From Hydractinia symbiolongicarpus (taxonomy: Eukaryota; Cnidaria; Hydrozoa; Anthoathecata; Hydractiniidae): a stretch of DNA of 64,000 nt. Positions 34,825 to 48,457 of this stretch are shown one piece after another. A model generated the notes under the pieces. The model did not search any database and had not been told where the DNA came from. It was given only the letters and a program-made list of their open reading frames with translations. The stretch's first letter is position 1. Each line of letters opens with the position of its first letter. Made by a program: the position numbers and the translations under genes. The stretch lies in assembly GCF_029227915.1 (NCBI RefSeq), contig NC_079882.1, positions 992,001 through 1,056,000 of the forward strand. The letters are read 5' to 3'.

Positions 34825-36032
34825 TATTTCTTCAGCGCGCGATAATGGCTAGGATTGGTCCCACAGTAAATATGACTAATTTATCTAAATTTTTAAATGA
34901 AGTGCTACCACAGCGCCCAGTGTAATCGCTGAGTTGCGGCACTCATGTCAGGTACGAATACGTGACGCAACCGTAGTAACTGAAGCGGATTGATAACGTT
35001 AGAAAGTCAATGAAATGCAGTATTTGAAACTGTCGCTGTTTCTTCAGCGCGCGATAACGGTTAGGATTGGTTCCGCAGTAAAAATTGACTTTTTTATCTA
35101 AATTTTTTAATGAAGCGCTACCACAGCGTTCAGTGTAATCGCTGAGTTCCGGCAATCACGTCAAACTAAGAAAAATGTTATTTCTTGGAGTCCAATTGTC
35201 TCATTTATCACATTTATCAGGTCACGGTCCAACATCAGTGCAATTAAGTCCCACAGTCAATCGTTTCACTGTTAAAAGTGATGCAACCTAGTAATATGAG
35301 AAAAATATCGCTAAATACATGTTGGTACGAATATGTGACGCTACCGTTGTAACTGAAGCGGATTGATACCGTTAGAATGTCAATGAAATGTACTTTTTGA
35401 AACTGTCGCTATTTCTTCAGCGCGCGATAACGGCTAGGATTGGTCCCACAGTAAATATGACTAATTTATCTAAATTTTTAAATGAAGTGCTACCACAGCG
35501 CCCAGTGTAATCGCTCAGTTGCGGCACTCATGTCAAATTAGGAAAAATGTTATTTCGTGGGGTCCAATTGTCTCCTTTATCACATTTATCAGGTCACAGT
35601 CCAAAATTAGTTCAATTAAGTCCCACAGGCAATCGTTTCACTGTTAAAAGCGATGCAACCTAGTATTATGAGAAAAATATCGCTAAATACATGTTGGTAC
35701 GAATATGTGACACAATCGTTGTAGCTGAAGCGGATTGATAACGTTAGAAAGTCAATGAAATGTAGTATTTGAAACTGTCGCTATTTCTTCAGCGCGCGAT
35801 AACGGTTAGGATTGGTTCCGCAGTAAAAATTGACTTTTTTATCTAAATTTTTTAATGAATCGCTACCACAGCGCCCAGTGTAATCGCTGAGTGGCGGCAA
35901 TCATGTCAAATTAAAAAGAATGTTATTTCTTGGAGTCCAATTGTCTCCTTTATCACATTTATCAGGTCACAGTCCAAAATTAGTTCAATTAAGTCCCACA
36001 GTCAATCGTTTCACTGTTAAAAGCGATGCAAC
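34825..36032 (+). repeat. 1208 bp out-of-register tandem duplication, first unit
   Basis: The unit starts at TATTTCTTCAGCG and is repeated from 36033. The unit (3.25 monomers) includes a deleted monomer in which CACTCATGTCA is followed by GGTACGAATACGTGAC. The junction at 36032/36033 reads GCGATGCAAC then TATTTCTTCAG, which skips about half a monomer; the breakpoints share about one base. Confidence 0.85.
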
Positions 36033-37240
36033 TATTTCTTCAGCGCGCGATAACGGCTAGGATTGGTCCCACAGTAAATATGACTAATTTATCTAAATTT
36101 TTAAATGAAGTGCTACCACAGCGCCCAGTGTAATCGCTGAGTTGCGGCACTCATGTCAGGTACGAATACGTGACGCAACCGTTGTAACTGAAGCGGATTG
36201 ATAACGTTAGAAAGTCAATGAAATGCAGTATTTGAAACTGTCGCTGTTCCTTCAGCGAGCGATAACGGTTAGGATTGGTTCCGCAGTAAAAATTGACTTT
36301 TTTATCTAAATTTTTTAATGAAGCGCTACCACAGCGTTCAGTGTAATCGCTGAGTTCCGGCAATCACGTCAAACTAAGAAAAATGTTATTTCTTGGAGTC
36401 CAATTGTCTCATTTATCACATTTATCAGGTCACGGTCCAACATCAGTGCAATTAAGTCCCACAGTCAATCGTTTCACTGTTAAAAGCGATGCAACCTAGT
36501 AATATGAGAAAAATATCGCTAAATACATGTTGGTACGAATATGTGATGCTACCGTTGTAACTGAAGCGGATTGATACCGTTAGAATGTTAATGAAATGTA
36601 CTTTTTGAAACTGTCGCTATTTCTTCAGCGCGCTATAACGGCTAGGATTGGTCCCACAGTAAATATGACTAATTTATCTAAATTTTTAAATGAAGTGCTA
36701 CCACAGCGCCCAGTGTAATCGCTCAGTTGCGGCACTCATGTCAAATTAAGAAAAATGTTATTTCGTGGGGTCCAATTGTCTCCTTTATCACATTTATCAG
36801 GTCACAGTCCAAAATTAGTTCAATTAAGTCCCACAGTCAATCGTTTCACTGTTAAAAGCGATGCAACCTGGTATTATGAGAAAAATATCGCTAAATACAT
36901 GTTGGTACGAATATGTGACGCAATCGTTGTAGCTGAAGCGGATTGATAACGTTAGAAAGTCAATGAAATGTAGTATTTGAAACTGTCGCTATTTCTTCAG
37001 CGCGCGATAACGGTTAGGATTGGTTCTGCAGTAAAAATTGACTTTTTTATCTAAATTTTTTAATGAATCGCTACCACAGCGCCCAGTGTAATCGCTGAGT
37101 GGCGGCAATCATGTCAAATTAAAAAGAATGTTATTTCTTGGAGTCCAATTGTCTCACTTATAACATTCATAAGGTCACAGTCCAAAATCAGTTCAATTAA
37201 GTCCCACAGTCAATCGTTTCACTGTTAAAAGCGATGCAAC
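36033..37240 (+). repeat. 1208 bp out-of-register tandem duplication, second unit
   Basis: Second unit, 1208 bp after the first, with a few substitutions (for example CTGTTCCTTCAGCGAGCG here against CTGTTTCTTCAGCGCGCG). It ends at GCGATGCAAC, after which the normal CTAGTAGTATG follows. Confidence 0.85.
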
Positions 37241-40150
37241 CTAGTAGTATGAGAAAAATATCGCTAAATACATGTTGGTACGAATATGTGACGCTACCGT
37301 TGTAACTGCAACGGATTGATACCGTTAGAAAGTCAATGAAATGTAGTTTTTGAAACTGTCGCTATTCTTTCAGCGCGTGATAACGGCTAGGATTGGTCCC
37401 ACATTAAAAATGACTTATTTATCTAAATTTTTGAATGAAGCGCTACCACAGCGTTCAGTGTAATCGCTGAGTTCCGGCAATCACGTCAAACTAAGAAAAA
37501 TGTTATTTCTTGGAGTCCAATTGTCTCATTTATCACATTTATCAGGTCACGGTCCAAAATCAGTTCAATTACGTCCCACAGTCAATCGTTTCACTGTTAA
37601 AAGCGATGCAACCTAGTAATATGAGAAAAATATCGCTAAATACATGTTGGTACGGATATGTGACCCAACTGTTGTAACTCAAACGGACTGACAGCGTTAG
37701 AAAGTCAATGAAATGAACTTTGTGAAACTGTCGCTATTTCTTCAGCGCGCGATAACGGCTAGGATTGGTCCCACAGTAGAAAATGACTTATTAATCTAAA
37801 TTTTAAAATGAAGCGCTACCACAGCGCCCAGTGTAATCGCTGAGTTCCGGAAATCACGTCAAAATAAGAAGAATGTTATTTCTTGAAGTCCAATTGTCTC
37901 CTTTATCACATTTATCAGGTCACAGTCCAAAATTAGTTCAATTAAGTCCCACAGTCAATCGTTTCACTGTTAAAAGCGATGCAACCTAGTATTATGAGAA
38001 AAATATCGCTAAATACATGTTGGTACGAATATGTGACGCAATCGTTGTAGCTGAAGCGGATTGATAACGTTAGAAAGTCAATGAAATGTAGTATTTGAAA
38101 CTGTCGCTATTTCTTCAGCGCGCGATAACGGTTAGGATTGGTTCCGCAGTAAAAATTGACTTTTTTATCTAAATTTTTTAATGAATCGCTACCACAGCGC
38201 CCAGTGTAATCGCTGAGTGGCGGCAATCATGTCAAATTAAGAAGAATGTTATTTCTTGGAGTCCAAATGTCTCACTTATAACATTCATAAGGTCACAGTC
38301 CAAAATCAGTTCAATTAAGTCCCACAGTCAATCGTTTTACTGTTAAAAGCGATGCAACCTAGTAGTATGAGAAAAATATCGCTAAATACATGTTGGTACG
38401 AATATGTGACGCTACCGTTGTAACTGCAACGGATTGATACCGTTAGAAAGTCAATGAAATGTAGTTTTTGAAACTGTCGCTATTCTTTCAGCGCGTGATA
38501 ACGGCTAGGATTGGTCCCACATTAAAAATGACTTATTTATCTAAATTTTTGAATGAAGCGCTACCACAGCGTTCAGTGTAATCGCTGAGTTCCGGCAATC
38601 ACGTCAAACTAAGAAAAATGTTATTTCTTGGAGTCCAATTGTCTCATTTATCACATTTATCAGGTCACGGTCCAAAATCAGTTCAATTACGTCCCACAGT
38701 CAATCGTTTCACTGTTAAAAGCGATGCAACCTAGTAATATGAGAAAAATATCGCTAAATACATGTTGGTACGGATATGTGACCCAACTGTTGTAACTCAA
38801 ACGGACTGACAGCGTTAGAAAGTCAATGAAATGAACTTTGTGAAACTGTCGCTATTTCTTCAGCGCGCGATAACGGCTAGGATTGGTCCCACAGTAGAAA
38901 ATGACTTATTAATCTAAATTTTAAAATGAAGCGCTACCACAGCGCCCAGTGTAATCGCTGAGTTCCGGAAATCACGTCAAAATAAGAAGAATGTTATTTC
39001 TTGAAGTCCAATTGTCTCCTTTATCACATTTATCAGGTCACAGTCCAAAATTAGTTCAATTAAGTCCCACAGTCAATCGTTTCACTGTTAAAAGCGATGC
39101 AACCTAGTATTATGAGAAAAATATCGCTAAATACATGTTGGTACGAATATGTGACGCAATCGTTGTAGCTGAAGCGGATTGATAACGTTAGAAAGTCAAT
39201 GAAATGTAGTATTTGAAACTGTCGCTATTTCTTCAGCGCGCGATAACGGTTAGGATTGGTTCCGCAGTAAAAATTGACTTTTTTATCTAAATTTTTTAAT
39301 GAATCGCTACCACAGCGCCCAGTGTAATCGCTGAGTGGCGGCAATCATGTCAAATTAAGAAGAATGTTATTTCTTGGAGTCCAAATGTCTCACTTATAAC
39401 ATTCATAAGGTCACAGTCCAAAATCAGTTCAATTAAGTCCCACAGTCAATCGTTTTACTGTTAAAAGCGATGCAACCTAGTAGTATGAGAAAAATATCGC
39501 TAAATACATGTTGGTACGAATATGTGACGCTACCGTTGTAACTGCAACGGATTGATACCGTTAGAAAGTCAATGAAATGTAGTTTTTGAAACTGTCGCTA
39601 TTCTTTCAGCGCGTGATAACGGCTAGGATTGGTCCTACAGTAAAAATGACTTATTTATCTAAATTTTTGAATGAAGCGCTACCACAGCGTTCAGTGTAAT
39701 CGCTGAGTTCCGGCAATCACGTCAAACTAAGAAAAATGTTATTTCTTGGAGTCCAATTGTCTCATTTATCACATTTATCAGGTCACGGTCCAAAATCAGT
39801 TCAATTACGTCCCACAGTCAATCGTTTCACTGTTAAAAGCGATGCAACCTAGTAATATGAGAAAAATATCGCTAAATACATGTTGGTACGGATATGTGAC
39901 CCAACTGTTGTAACTCAAACGGACTGACAGCGTTAGAAAGTCAATGAAATGAACTTTGTGAAACTGTCGCTATTTCTTCAGCGCGCGATAACGGCTAGGA
40001 TTGGTCCCACAGTAGAAAATGACTTATTAATCTAAATTTTAAAATGAAGCGCTACCACAGCGCCCAGTGTAATCGCTGAGTTCCGGAAATCACGTCAAAA
40101 TAAAAAGAATGTTATTTCTTGAAGTCCAATTGTCTCCTTTATCACATTTA
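36780..40150 (+). repeat. Three-monomer higher-order repeat, 1118 bp, three near-identical copies
   Basis: CAATCGTTGTAGCTG occurs at 36921, 38039 and 39157, exactly 1118 bp apart. The accompanying words (GAGTGGCGGCAATC, CTGCAACGGATTG, CGGATATGTGACCC, AATGAACTTTGTG) recur in step. Differences between copies are few, for example CCCACATTAAAA in copies 1 and 2 against CCTACAGTAAAA in copy 3. The unit is in register with the monomer (3 x ~372.7). Confidence 0.9.
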
Positions 40151-43100
40151 TCAGGTCACAGTCCAAAATCAGTTCAATTAGATCCCACAGTCAATCGTTT
40201 CACTGTTAAAAGCGAAGCAACCTAGTAATATGAGACAAATATCGCTAAATACATGTTGGTACGCATATATTACGCAACCGTTGTAACTGAAACGGATTGA
40301 TACCGTTAGAAAGTCAATGAAATGTAGTATTTGCAACTGTCGCAATTTCGTCACCGCGCGATAACAGCTAGGATTGGTGCCACAGTAAAAATGACTTATT
40401 TATCTAAATTTTTAAATGATGCGCTACCACAGCGCCCAGTGTAATCGCTGAGTTCCGGTAATCACGTGAAATTAAGAAAAATGTTATTTCTTGAAGTCCA
40501 ATTGTCTCCTTTGTCACATTTATCAGGTCCCAGTCCAAAGTTTGTTCAATTAAGTCACAAAGTCAATCGTTTCATTGTTAAAAGCGATGCAACTTAGTAA
40601 TATGAGAAAAATATCGCTAAATACATGTTGGTACGAATATGTGACCCAACCATTATAACTCAAACAGACTGACACCGTTAGAAAGTCAATGAAATGTACT
40701 TTGTGAAACTGTCGCTATTTCTTCAGCGCGCGATAACAGCTAGGATTGGTCCCACAGTAAAAATGACTTATTTATCTAAATTTTTAAATGAAGCGCTACC
40801 AAAGCGCCCAGTGTAATCGCTGAGTTCCGGCAATCACGTCAAACTAAGAAAAATGTTATTTCTTGGAGTCCAATTGTCTCATTTATCACATTTATCAGGT
40901 CACGGTCCAAAATCAGTTCAATTAAGTCCCACAGTCAATCGTTTCACTGTTAAAAGCGATGCAACCTAGTAATATGAGAAAAATATCGCTAAATATATGT
41001 TGGTACGGCTATGTGACCCAACTGTTGTAACTCAAACGGACTGACAGCGTTAGAAAGTCAATGAAATGTACTTTGTGAAACTGTCGCTATTTCTTCAGCG
41101 CGCGATAACGGCTAGGATTGGTCCCACAGTAGAAAATGACTTATTAATCTAAATTTTAAAATGAAGCGCTACCACAGCGCCCAGTGTAATCGCTGAGTTC
41201 CGGAAATCACGTCAAAATAAGAAGAATGTTATTTCTTGAAGTCCAATTGTCTCCTTTATCACATTTATCAGGTCACAGTCCAAAATCAGTTCAATTAAGT
41301 CCCACAGTCAATCGTTTCACTGTTAAAAGCGAAGCAACCTAGTAATATGAGAGAAATATCGCTAAATACATGTTGGTACGAATATATTACGCAACCGTTG
41401 TAACTGAAACGGATTGATACCGTTAGAAAGTCATTGAAATGTAGTATTTGCAACTGTCGCTATTTCGTCAGCGCGCGATAACAGCTAGGATTGGTCCCAC
41501 AGTAAAAATGACTTATTTATCTAAATTTTTAAATGAAGCGCTACCACAGCGCCCAGTGTAATTGCTGAGTTCCGGTAATTACGTGAAATTAAGAAATATG
41601 TTATTTCTTGAAGTCCAATTGTCTCCTTTGTCACATTTATCAGGTCCCAGTCCAAAGTTTGTTCAATTAAGTCACACAGTCAATCGTTTCATTGTTAAAA
41701 GCGATGCAACTTAGTAATATGAGAAAAATATCGCTAAATACATGTTGGTACGAATATGTGACCCAACCATTATAACTCAAACAGACTGACCCCGTTAGAA
41801 AGTCAATGAAATGTACTTTTTGAAACTGTCGCTATTTCTTCAGCGCGCGATAACGGCTAGGATTGGTCCCACAGTAAATATGACTTTTTTACCTAAATTT
41901 TTAAATGAAGCGCTACCACAGCGCCCAGTGTAATCGCTGAGTTGCGGCACTCATGTCAAATTAAAAAAAAATGTTATTTCTGGGAGTCCAATTGTCTCAA
42001 TTATAACATTTATCAGGTCACGGTCCAAAATCAGTTCAATTAAGTCCCACAGTCAATCGTTTCACTGTTAAAAGCGATGCAACCTAGTAATATGAGACAA
42101 ATATCGCTAAATACATGTTGGTACGAATATATTACGCAACCGTTGTAACTGAAACGGATTGATACCGTTAGAAAGTCAATGAAATGTAGTATTTGCAACT
42201 GTCGCTATTTCGTCAGCGCGCGATAACAGCTAGGATTGGTCCCACAGTAAAATTGACTTATTTATCTAAATTTTTAAATGAAGCGCTACCACAGCGCCCA
42301 GTGTAATCGCTGAGTTCCGGTAATCACGTGAAATTAAGAAAAATGTTATTTCTTGAAGTCCAATTGTCTCCTTTGTCACATTTATCAGGTCCCAGTCCAA
42401 AGTTTGTTCAATTAAGTCACACAGTCAATCGTTTCATTGTTAAAAGCGATGCAACTTAGTAATATGAGAAAAATATCGCTAAATACATGTTGGTACGAAT
42501 ATGTGACCCAACCATTATAACTCAAACAGACTGACACCATTAGAAAGTCAATGAAATGTACTTTGTGAAACTGTCGCTATTTCTTCAGCGCGCGATAACA
42601 GCTAGGATTGGTCCCACAGTAAAAATGACTTATTTATCTAAATTTTTAAATGAAGCGCTACCACAGCGCCCAGTGTAATCGCTGAGTTCCGGCAATCACG
42701 TCAAACTAAGAAAAATGTTATTTCTTGGAGTCCAATTGTCTCATTTATCACTTTTATCAGGTCACGGTCCAAAATCAGTTCAATTAAGTCCCACAGTCAA
42801 TCGTTTCACTGTTAAAAGCGATGCAACCTAGTAATATGAGAAAAATATCGCTAAATACATGTTGGTACGGATATGTGACACAACTGTTGTAACTCAAACG
42901 GACTGACAGCGTTAGAAAGTCAATGAAATGTACTTTGTGAAACTGTTGCTATTTCTTCAGCGCGCGATAACGGCTAGGATTGGTCCCACAGTAGAAAATG
43001 ACTTATTAATCTAAATTTTAAAATGAAGCGCTACCACAGCGCCCAGTGTAATCGCTGAGTTCCGGAAATCACGTCAAAATAAGAAGAATGTTATTTCTTG

Positions 43101-43319
43101 AAGTCCAATTGTCTCCTTTATCACATTTATCAGGTCACAGTCCAAAATCAATTCAATTAAGTCCCACAGTCAATCGTTTCATTGTTAAAAGCGATGCAAC
43201 TTAGTAATATGAGAAAAATATCGCTAAATACATGTTGGTACGAATATGTGACCCAACCATTATAACTCAAACAGACTGACACCGTTAGAAAGTCAATGAA
43301 ATGTACTTTTTGAAACTGT

Positions 43320-44890
43320 CGCTATTTCTTCAGCGCGCGATAACGACTAGGATTGGCCCCACTGCAGAAAATGACTTATTAATCTAAGTTTTTAAATGAA
43401 GCGCTACTTCAGCGCCCAGTGTATTTGCTGAGTTCCGGTAATCACGTCAAATTAAGAAGAATGTTATTTCTTGAAGTCCAATTGTCTTTTTTATCATATT
43501 TATCAGGTCACAGTCCAAAGTTACTTCAATTATGTCCCACAGTCAATCGCTTTATTGTTAAAAGCGATGCAATCTAGTAATATCAGAAAATATCGCTAAA
43601 TACATGTTGGTTCGGATATGTGACCCAACTGTTGTAACTCAAACGGACTGACAGCGTTAGAAAGTCAATGAAATGTACTTTGTGAAACAGTCGCTATTTC
43701 TTCAGCGCGCGATAACGACTAGGATTGGCCCCACTGCAGAAAATGACTTATTAATCTAAATTTTTAAATGAAGCGCTACTTCAGCGCCCAGTGTATTCGC
43801 TGAGTTCCGGTAATCACGTCAAATTAAGAAGAATGTTATTTCTTGAAGTCCAATTGTCTTTTTTATCATATTTATCAGGTCACAGTCCAAAGTTACTTCA
43901 ATTATGTCCCACAGTCGATCACTTTATTGTTAAAAACGATGCAATTTAGTAATATCAGAGAATATCGCTATATACATGTTGGTACGAATATGTGACCCAA
44001 CTGTTGTAACTCAAACGGACTGACAGCGTTAAAAAGTCAATTAAATGTACTTTGTGAAACTGTCGCTATTTCTTCAGCGCGCTATAACGGCTAGGATTGG
44101 TCCCACAGTAAATATGACTTATTTATCTAAATTTTTAAATGAAGCGCTACCACAGCGCCCAATGTAATCGCTGAGTTCCAGCAAACATTTTAAATTAAAA
44201 AGAATGTTATTTCTTAGAGTACAATTGTCTCACTTTCACATTTATAAGGTCACAGCCCTTATTCAGTTCAATTTAGTCCCACAGTCAATCGTTTCACTGT
44301 TAAAAGCGATGCAACCTAGTAATATGAGAAAAATATCGCTAAATACATGTTGGTACGAATATGTGACCCAACCGTTATAACTCAAACGGACTGACACCGT
44401 TAGAAAGTCAATGAAATTTACTTTTTGAAACTGTCGCTATTTCTTCAGTGCGCGATAGCGGCTAGGATTGGTCCTACAGTAAAATTGACTTATTTATCTA
44501 AATGTTTAAATGAAGCGCTACCACAGCGCCCAGTGTAATCGCTGAGTTCCAGCAAACATTTTAAATTAAAAAGAATGTTATTTCTTAGAGTACAATTGTC
44601 TCACTTTCACATTTATAAGGTCACAGCCCTTATTCAGTTCAATTTAGTCCCACAGTCAATCGTTTCACTGTTAAAAGCGATGCAACCTAGTAATATGAGA
44701 AAAATATCGCTAAATACATGTTGGTACGAATATGTGACCCAACCGTTATAACTCAAACGGACTGACACCGTTAGAAAGTCAATGAAATTTACTTTTTGAA
44801 ACTGTCGCTATTTCTTCAGTGCGCGATAGCGGCTAGGATTGGTCCTACAGTAAAATTGACTTATTTATCTAAATGTTTAAATGAAGCGCT
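43320..44890 (+). repeat. Local single-monomer duplications
   Basis: Two adjacent monomers share GACTAGGATTGGCCCCACTG and CTACTTCAGCGCCC about 372 bp apart (near 43345 and 43717). Two others share TTCCAGCAAACATTTTAAATT and CACAGCCCTTATTCAG 371 bp apart (44173 and 44544). These are recent one-monomer duplications. Confidence 0.85.
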
Positions 44891-45499
44891 ACCACTGCGC
44901 CCAGTGTAATCGCTGAGTTGCGGCACTCATGTCAAATTAAGAAAAATGTTATTTCTAGGAGTCTAATTGTCTCACTTATAACATTTATAAGGTCACAGTC
45001 CACAATCAGTTCAATTAAGTCCCAAAGTTAATCGTTAAAAGCGATGCAACCTAGTAATATGGGAAAAATATCGCTAAATACATGTTGGTACGAATATGTG
45101 ACGCAACCGTTGTAACTGAAGCGGATTGATAACGTTAGAAAGTCAATGAAAGGTAGTATTTGAAACTGTCGCTATTTCTTCAGCGTGCGATAACGGCTAG
45201 GATTGGTTCCACAGTAAAAATGACTTATTTATCTAAATTTTTAAATGAAGCGCTATCACACCGTTCAGTGCAATCGCTGAGTTCCGGCAATCACGTCAAA
45301 CTAAGAAAAATGTTATTTCTGGGAGTCCAATTGTCTCATTTATCACATTTATCAGGTCAAAGTCTAAAGTTTGTTCAATTAAGTCACACAGTCAATCGTT
45401 TCATTGTTAAAAGCGATGCAACCTAGTAATATGAGAAAAATATCGCTATATACATGTTGGTACGAATATGTGACCCAACTGTTGTAAGTCAAACGGACT

Positions 45500-47215
45500 G
45501 ACAGCGTTAGAAAGTCAATTAAATGTACTTTGTGAAACTGTCGCTATTTCTTCAGCGCGCGATAGCGGCTAGGATTGGTCGTACATTAAAATTGACTTAT
45601 TTATCTAAGTTTTTAAATGAAGCGCTACCACAGCGCCCAGTGTAATCGCTGTGTTGCGGCAATCTTGTCAAGTTAAGAAAAATTTTTTTCTCGGAGTCGA
45701 ATTGTCTCACTTAGAACATTTATAAGGTCACAGTCCAAAATCAGTTCAATTAAGTCCCACAGTTAATCGTTTCATTGTTAAAAGCGAAGCAACCTAGTGA
45801 TATGAGAAAAATATCGTTAAGTACATGTTGGTACGAATATGTGACCCAACCGTTATAACTCAAACGGACTGACACCGTTAGAAAGTCAACGAAATGTACT
45901 TTTTGAAACTGTCGCTATTTCTTCAGCGCGCGATAACGGCTAGGATTGGTCCCACAGTAAAAATGACTTATTTATATAAATTTTTAAATGAAGCGCTACC
46001 ACAGCGCCCAGTGTAATCGCGGATTTCCGGTAATCACGTGAAATTAAGAAAAATGTTATTTCTTGAAGTCCAATTGTCGCTTTTATCACATTTATCAGGT
46101 CACAGTCCAAAGTTTGTTCAATTAACTCACACAGTCGATCGCTTTATTGTTAAAAACGATGCAATTTAGTAATATCAGAATATATCGCTATATACATGTT
46201 GGTACGAATATGTGACCCAACTGTTATAACTCAAACGGACTGACACCGTTAAAAAGTCAACGAAATGTACTTTTTGAAACTGTCGCTATTTCTTCAGCGC
46301 GCTATAACGGCTAGGATTGGTCTCACAGCAAATATGACCTATTTATCTAAATTTTTAAATGAAGCGCTACCACAGCGCCCAATGTAATCGCTGAGTTCCG
46401 GCAAACATTTCAAATTAAAAAAAATGTTATTTCTTGGAGTACAATTGTCTCACTTTCACATTTATAAGGTCACAGCCCATAATCAGTTCAATTTAGTCCC
46501 ACAGTCAATCGTTTCACTGTTAAAAGCGATGCAACCTAGTAATATGAGAAAAATATCGCTAAATACATGTTGGTACGAAAATGTGACCCAACCGTTATAA
46601 CTCAAACGGACTGACACCGTTAGAAAGTCAATGAAATGCACTTTTTGAAACTGTCGCTATTTCTTCAGCGCGCGATAGGGGCGAGGATTGGTCCAACAGT
46701 AAAATTGACTTATTTATCTAAATTTTTAAGTGAAGTGCTACCACAGCGCCAAGTGTAATCGCTGAGTTGCGGCACTCATGTCAAATTAAGAAAAATGTTA
46801 TTTCTTGGAGTCCAATTGTCTCACTTATAACATTTATAAGGTCACAGTCCACAATCAGTTCAATTAAGTCCCACAGTTAATCGTTAAAAGCGATGCAACC
46901 TAGTAATATGAGAAAAAAATCGCTAAATACATGTTGGTACGATATATGACGCAACCGTTGTAACTGAAGCGGCTTGATACCGTTAGAAAGTCAATGAAAT
47001 GTAGTATTTGAAACTGTCGCTAATTCGTCAGCGCGCGATAACGGCTAGGGTTGGTACCACAGTAAAAATGACTTATTTATCTAAGATTTTAAATGAAGCG
47101 CTAGCACAGCGCCCAGTGTAATCGCTGAGTTTCGGTAATCACGTGAAATTAAGAAAAATGTTATTTCTTGAAGTCCAATTGTCTTCTTTATCACATTTTC
47201 AGGCCACAGTCCATA
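45500..47215 (+). repeat. Satellite segment duplicated with 2958 bp offset (first copy)
   Basis: Rare words GCTGTGTTGCGGCAATCTTG (near 45649), CGCGGATTTCCGG (46018), GCGATAGGGGCGAGG (near 46671) and CACATTTTCAGGCCACAG (near 47192) recur in the same order 2958 bp downstream. Confidence 0.85.
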
Positions 47216-48457
47216 ATCAGTTCGATTAAATCCCACAGTCAATTGTTTCATTGTTAAAAGCGAAGCAACCTAGTAATATGAGAAAAATATCGCTAAATAC
47301 ATGTTGGTACGATATATGACGCAACCGTTGTAACTGAAGCGGATTGATACCGTTAGAAAGTCAATGAAATGTAGTATTTGAAACTGTCGCTCATTCGTCA
47401 GCGCGCGATAACGGCTTGGATTGGTCCCACAGTAAAAATGACTTATTTATCTAAGATTTTAAATGAAGCGCTAGCACAGCGCCCAGTGTAATCGCTGAGT
47501 TTCGATAATCACGTGAAATTAAGAAAAATGTTATTTCTTGAAGTCCAATTGTCTCCTTCATCACATTTATCAGGTCACAGTCCAAAGTTTGTTCAATTAA
47601 GTCACACAGTCAATCGTTTCATTGTTAAGAGCGATGTAAAATAGTAATATGAGAAAAATATCGTTAAATACATGTTGGTACGAATATGTGACGCAACCGT
47701 TATAACTCAAACGGACTGACACCGTTAAAAAGTCAACGAAATGTACTTTTTGAAACTGTCGCTATTTCTTCAGCGCGCGATAACGGCTAGGATTGGTCCC
47801 ACAGTAAAAATGATTTATTTATCTAAATTTTTAAATGAAGCGCTATCACAGCGTTCAGTGTAATCGCTGAGTTCCGGCAATCACGTCAAACTAAGAAAAA
47901 TGTTTTTCTTGGAGTCCAATTGTCTCATTTATCACATTTATCAGGTCAAAGTCCAAAGATAGTTCAATTAAGTCCCACAGTCGATCGCTTTATTGTTAAA
48001 AACGATGCAATTTAGTAATATGAGAGAATATCGCTATATACATGTTGGTACAAATATGTGACCCAACTGTTGTAACTCAAACGGACTGACAGCATTAAAA
48101 AGTCAATTAAATGTACTTTGTGAAACTGTCGCTATTTCTTCAGCGCGCTATAACGGCTAGGATTGGTCCCACAGTAAATATGACTTATTTATCTAAATTT
48201 TTAAATGAAGCGCTACCACAGCGCCCAATGTAATCGCTGAGTTCCGGCAAACATTTTAAATTAAAAAGAATGTTATTTCTTGGAGTACAATTGTCTCACT
48301 TTCACATTTATAAGGTCACAGCCCATAATCAGTTCAATTTAGTCCCACAGTCAATCGTTTCACTGTTAAAAGCGATGCAATTTAGTAATATCAGAAAATA
48401 TCGCTATATACATGTTGGTACGAATGTGTGACCCAACTGTTATAACTCAAACGGACT

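Noticed and set aside
34943-36363. Two 70-codon minus-strand ORFs (34943-35155 and 36151-36363)
   Set aside because: Reverse-strand read-through of a deleted monomer, present twice because of the 1208 bp duplication.
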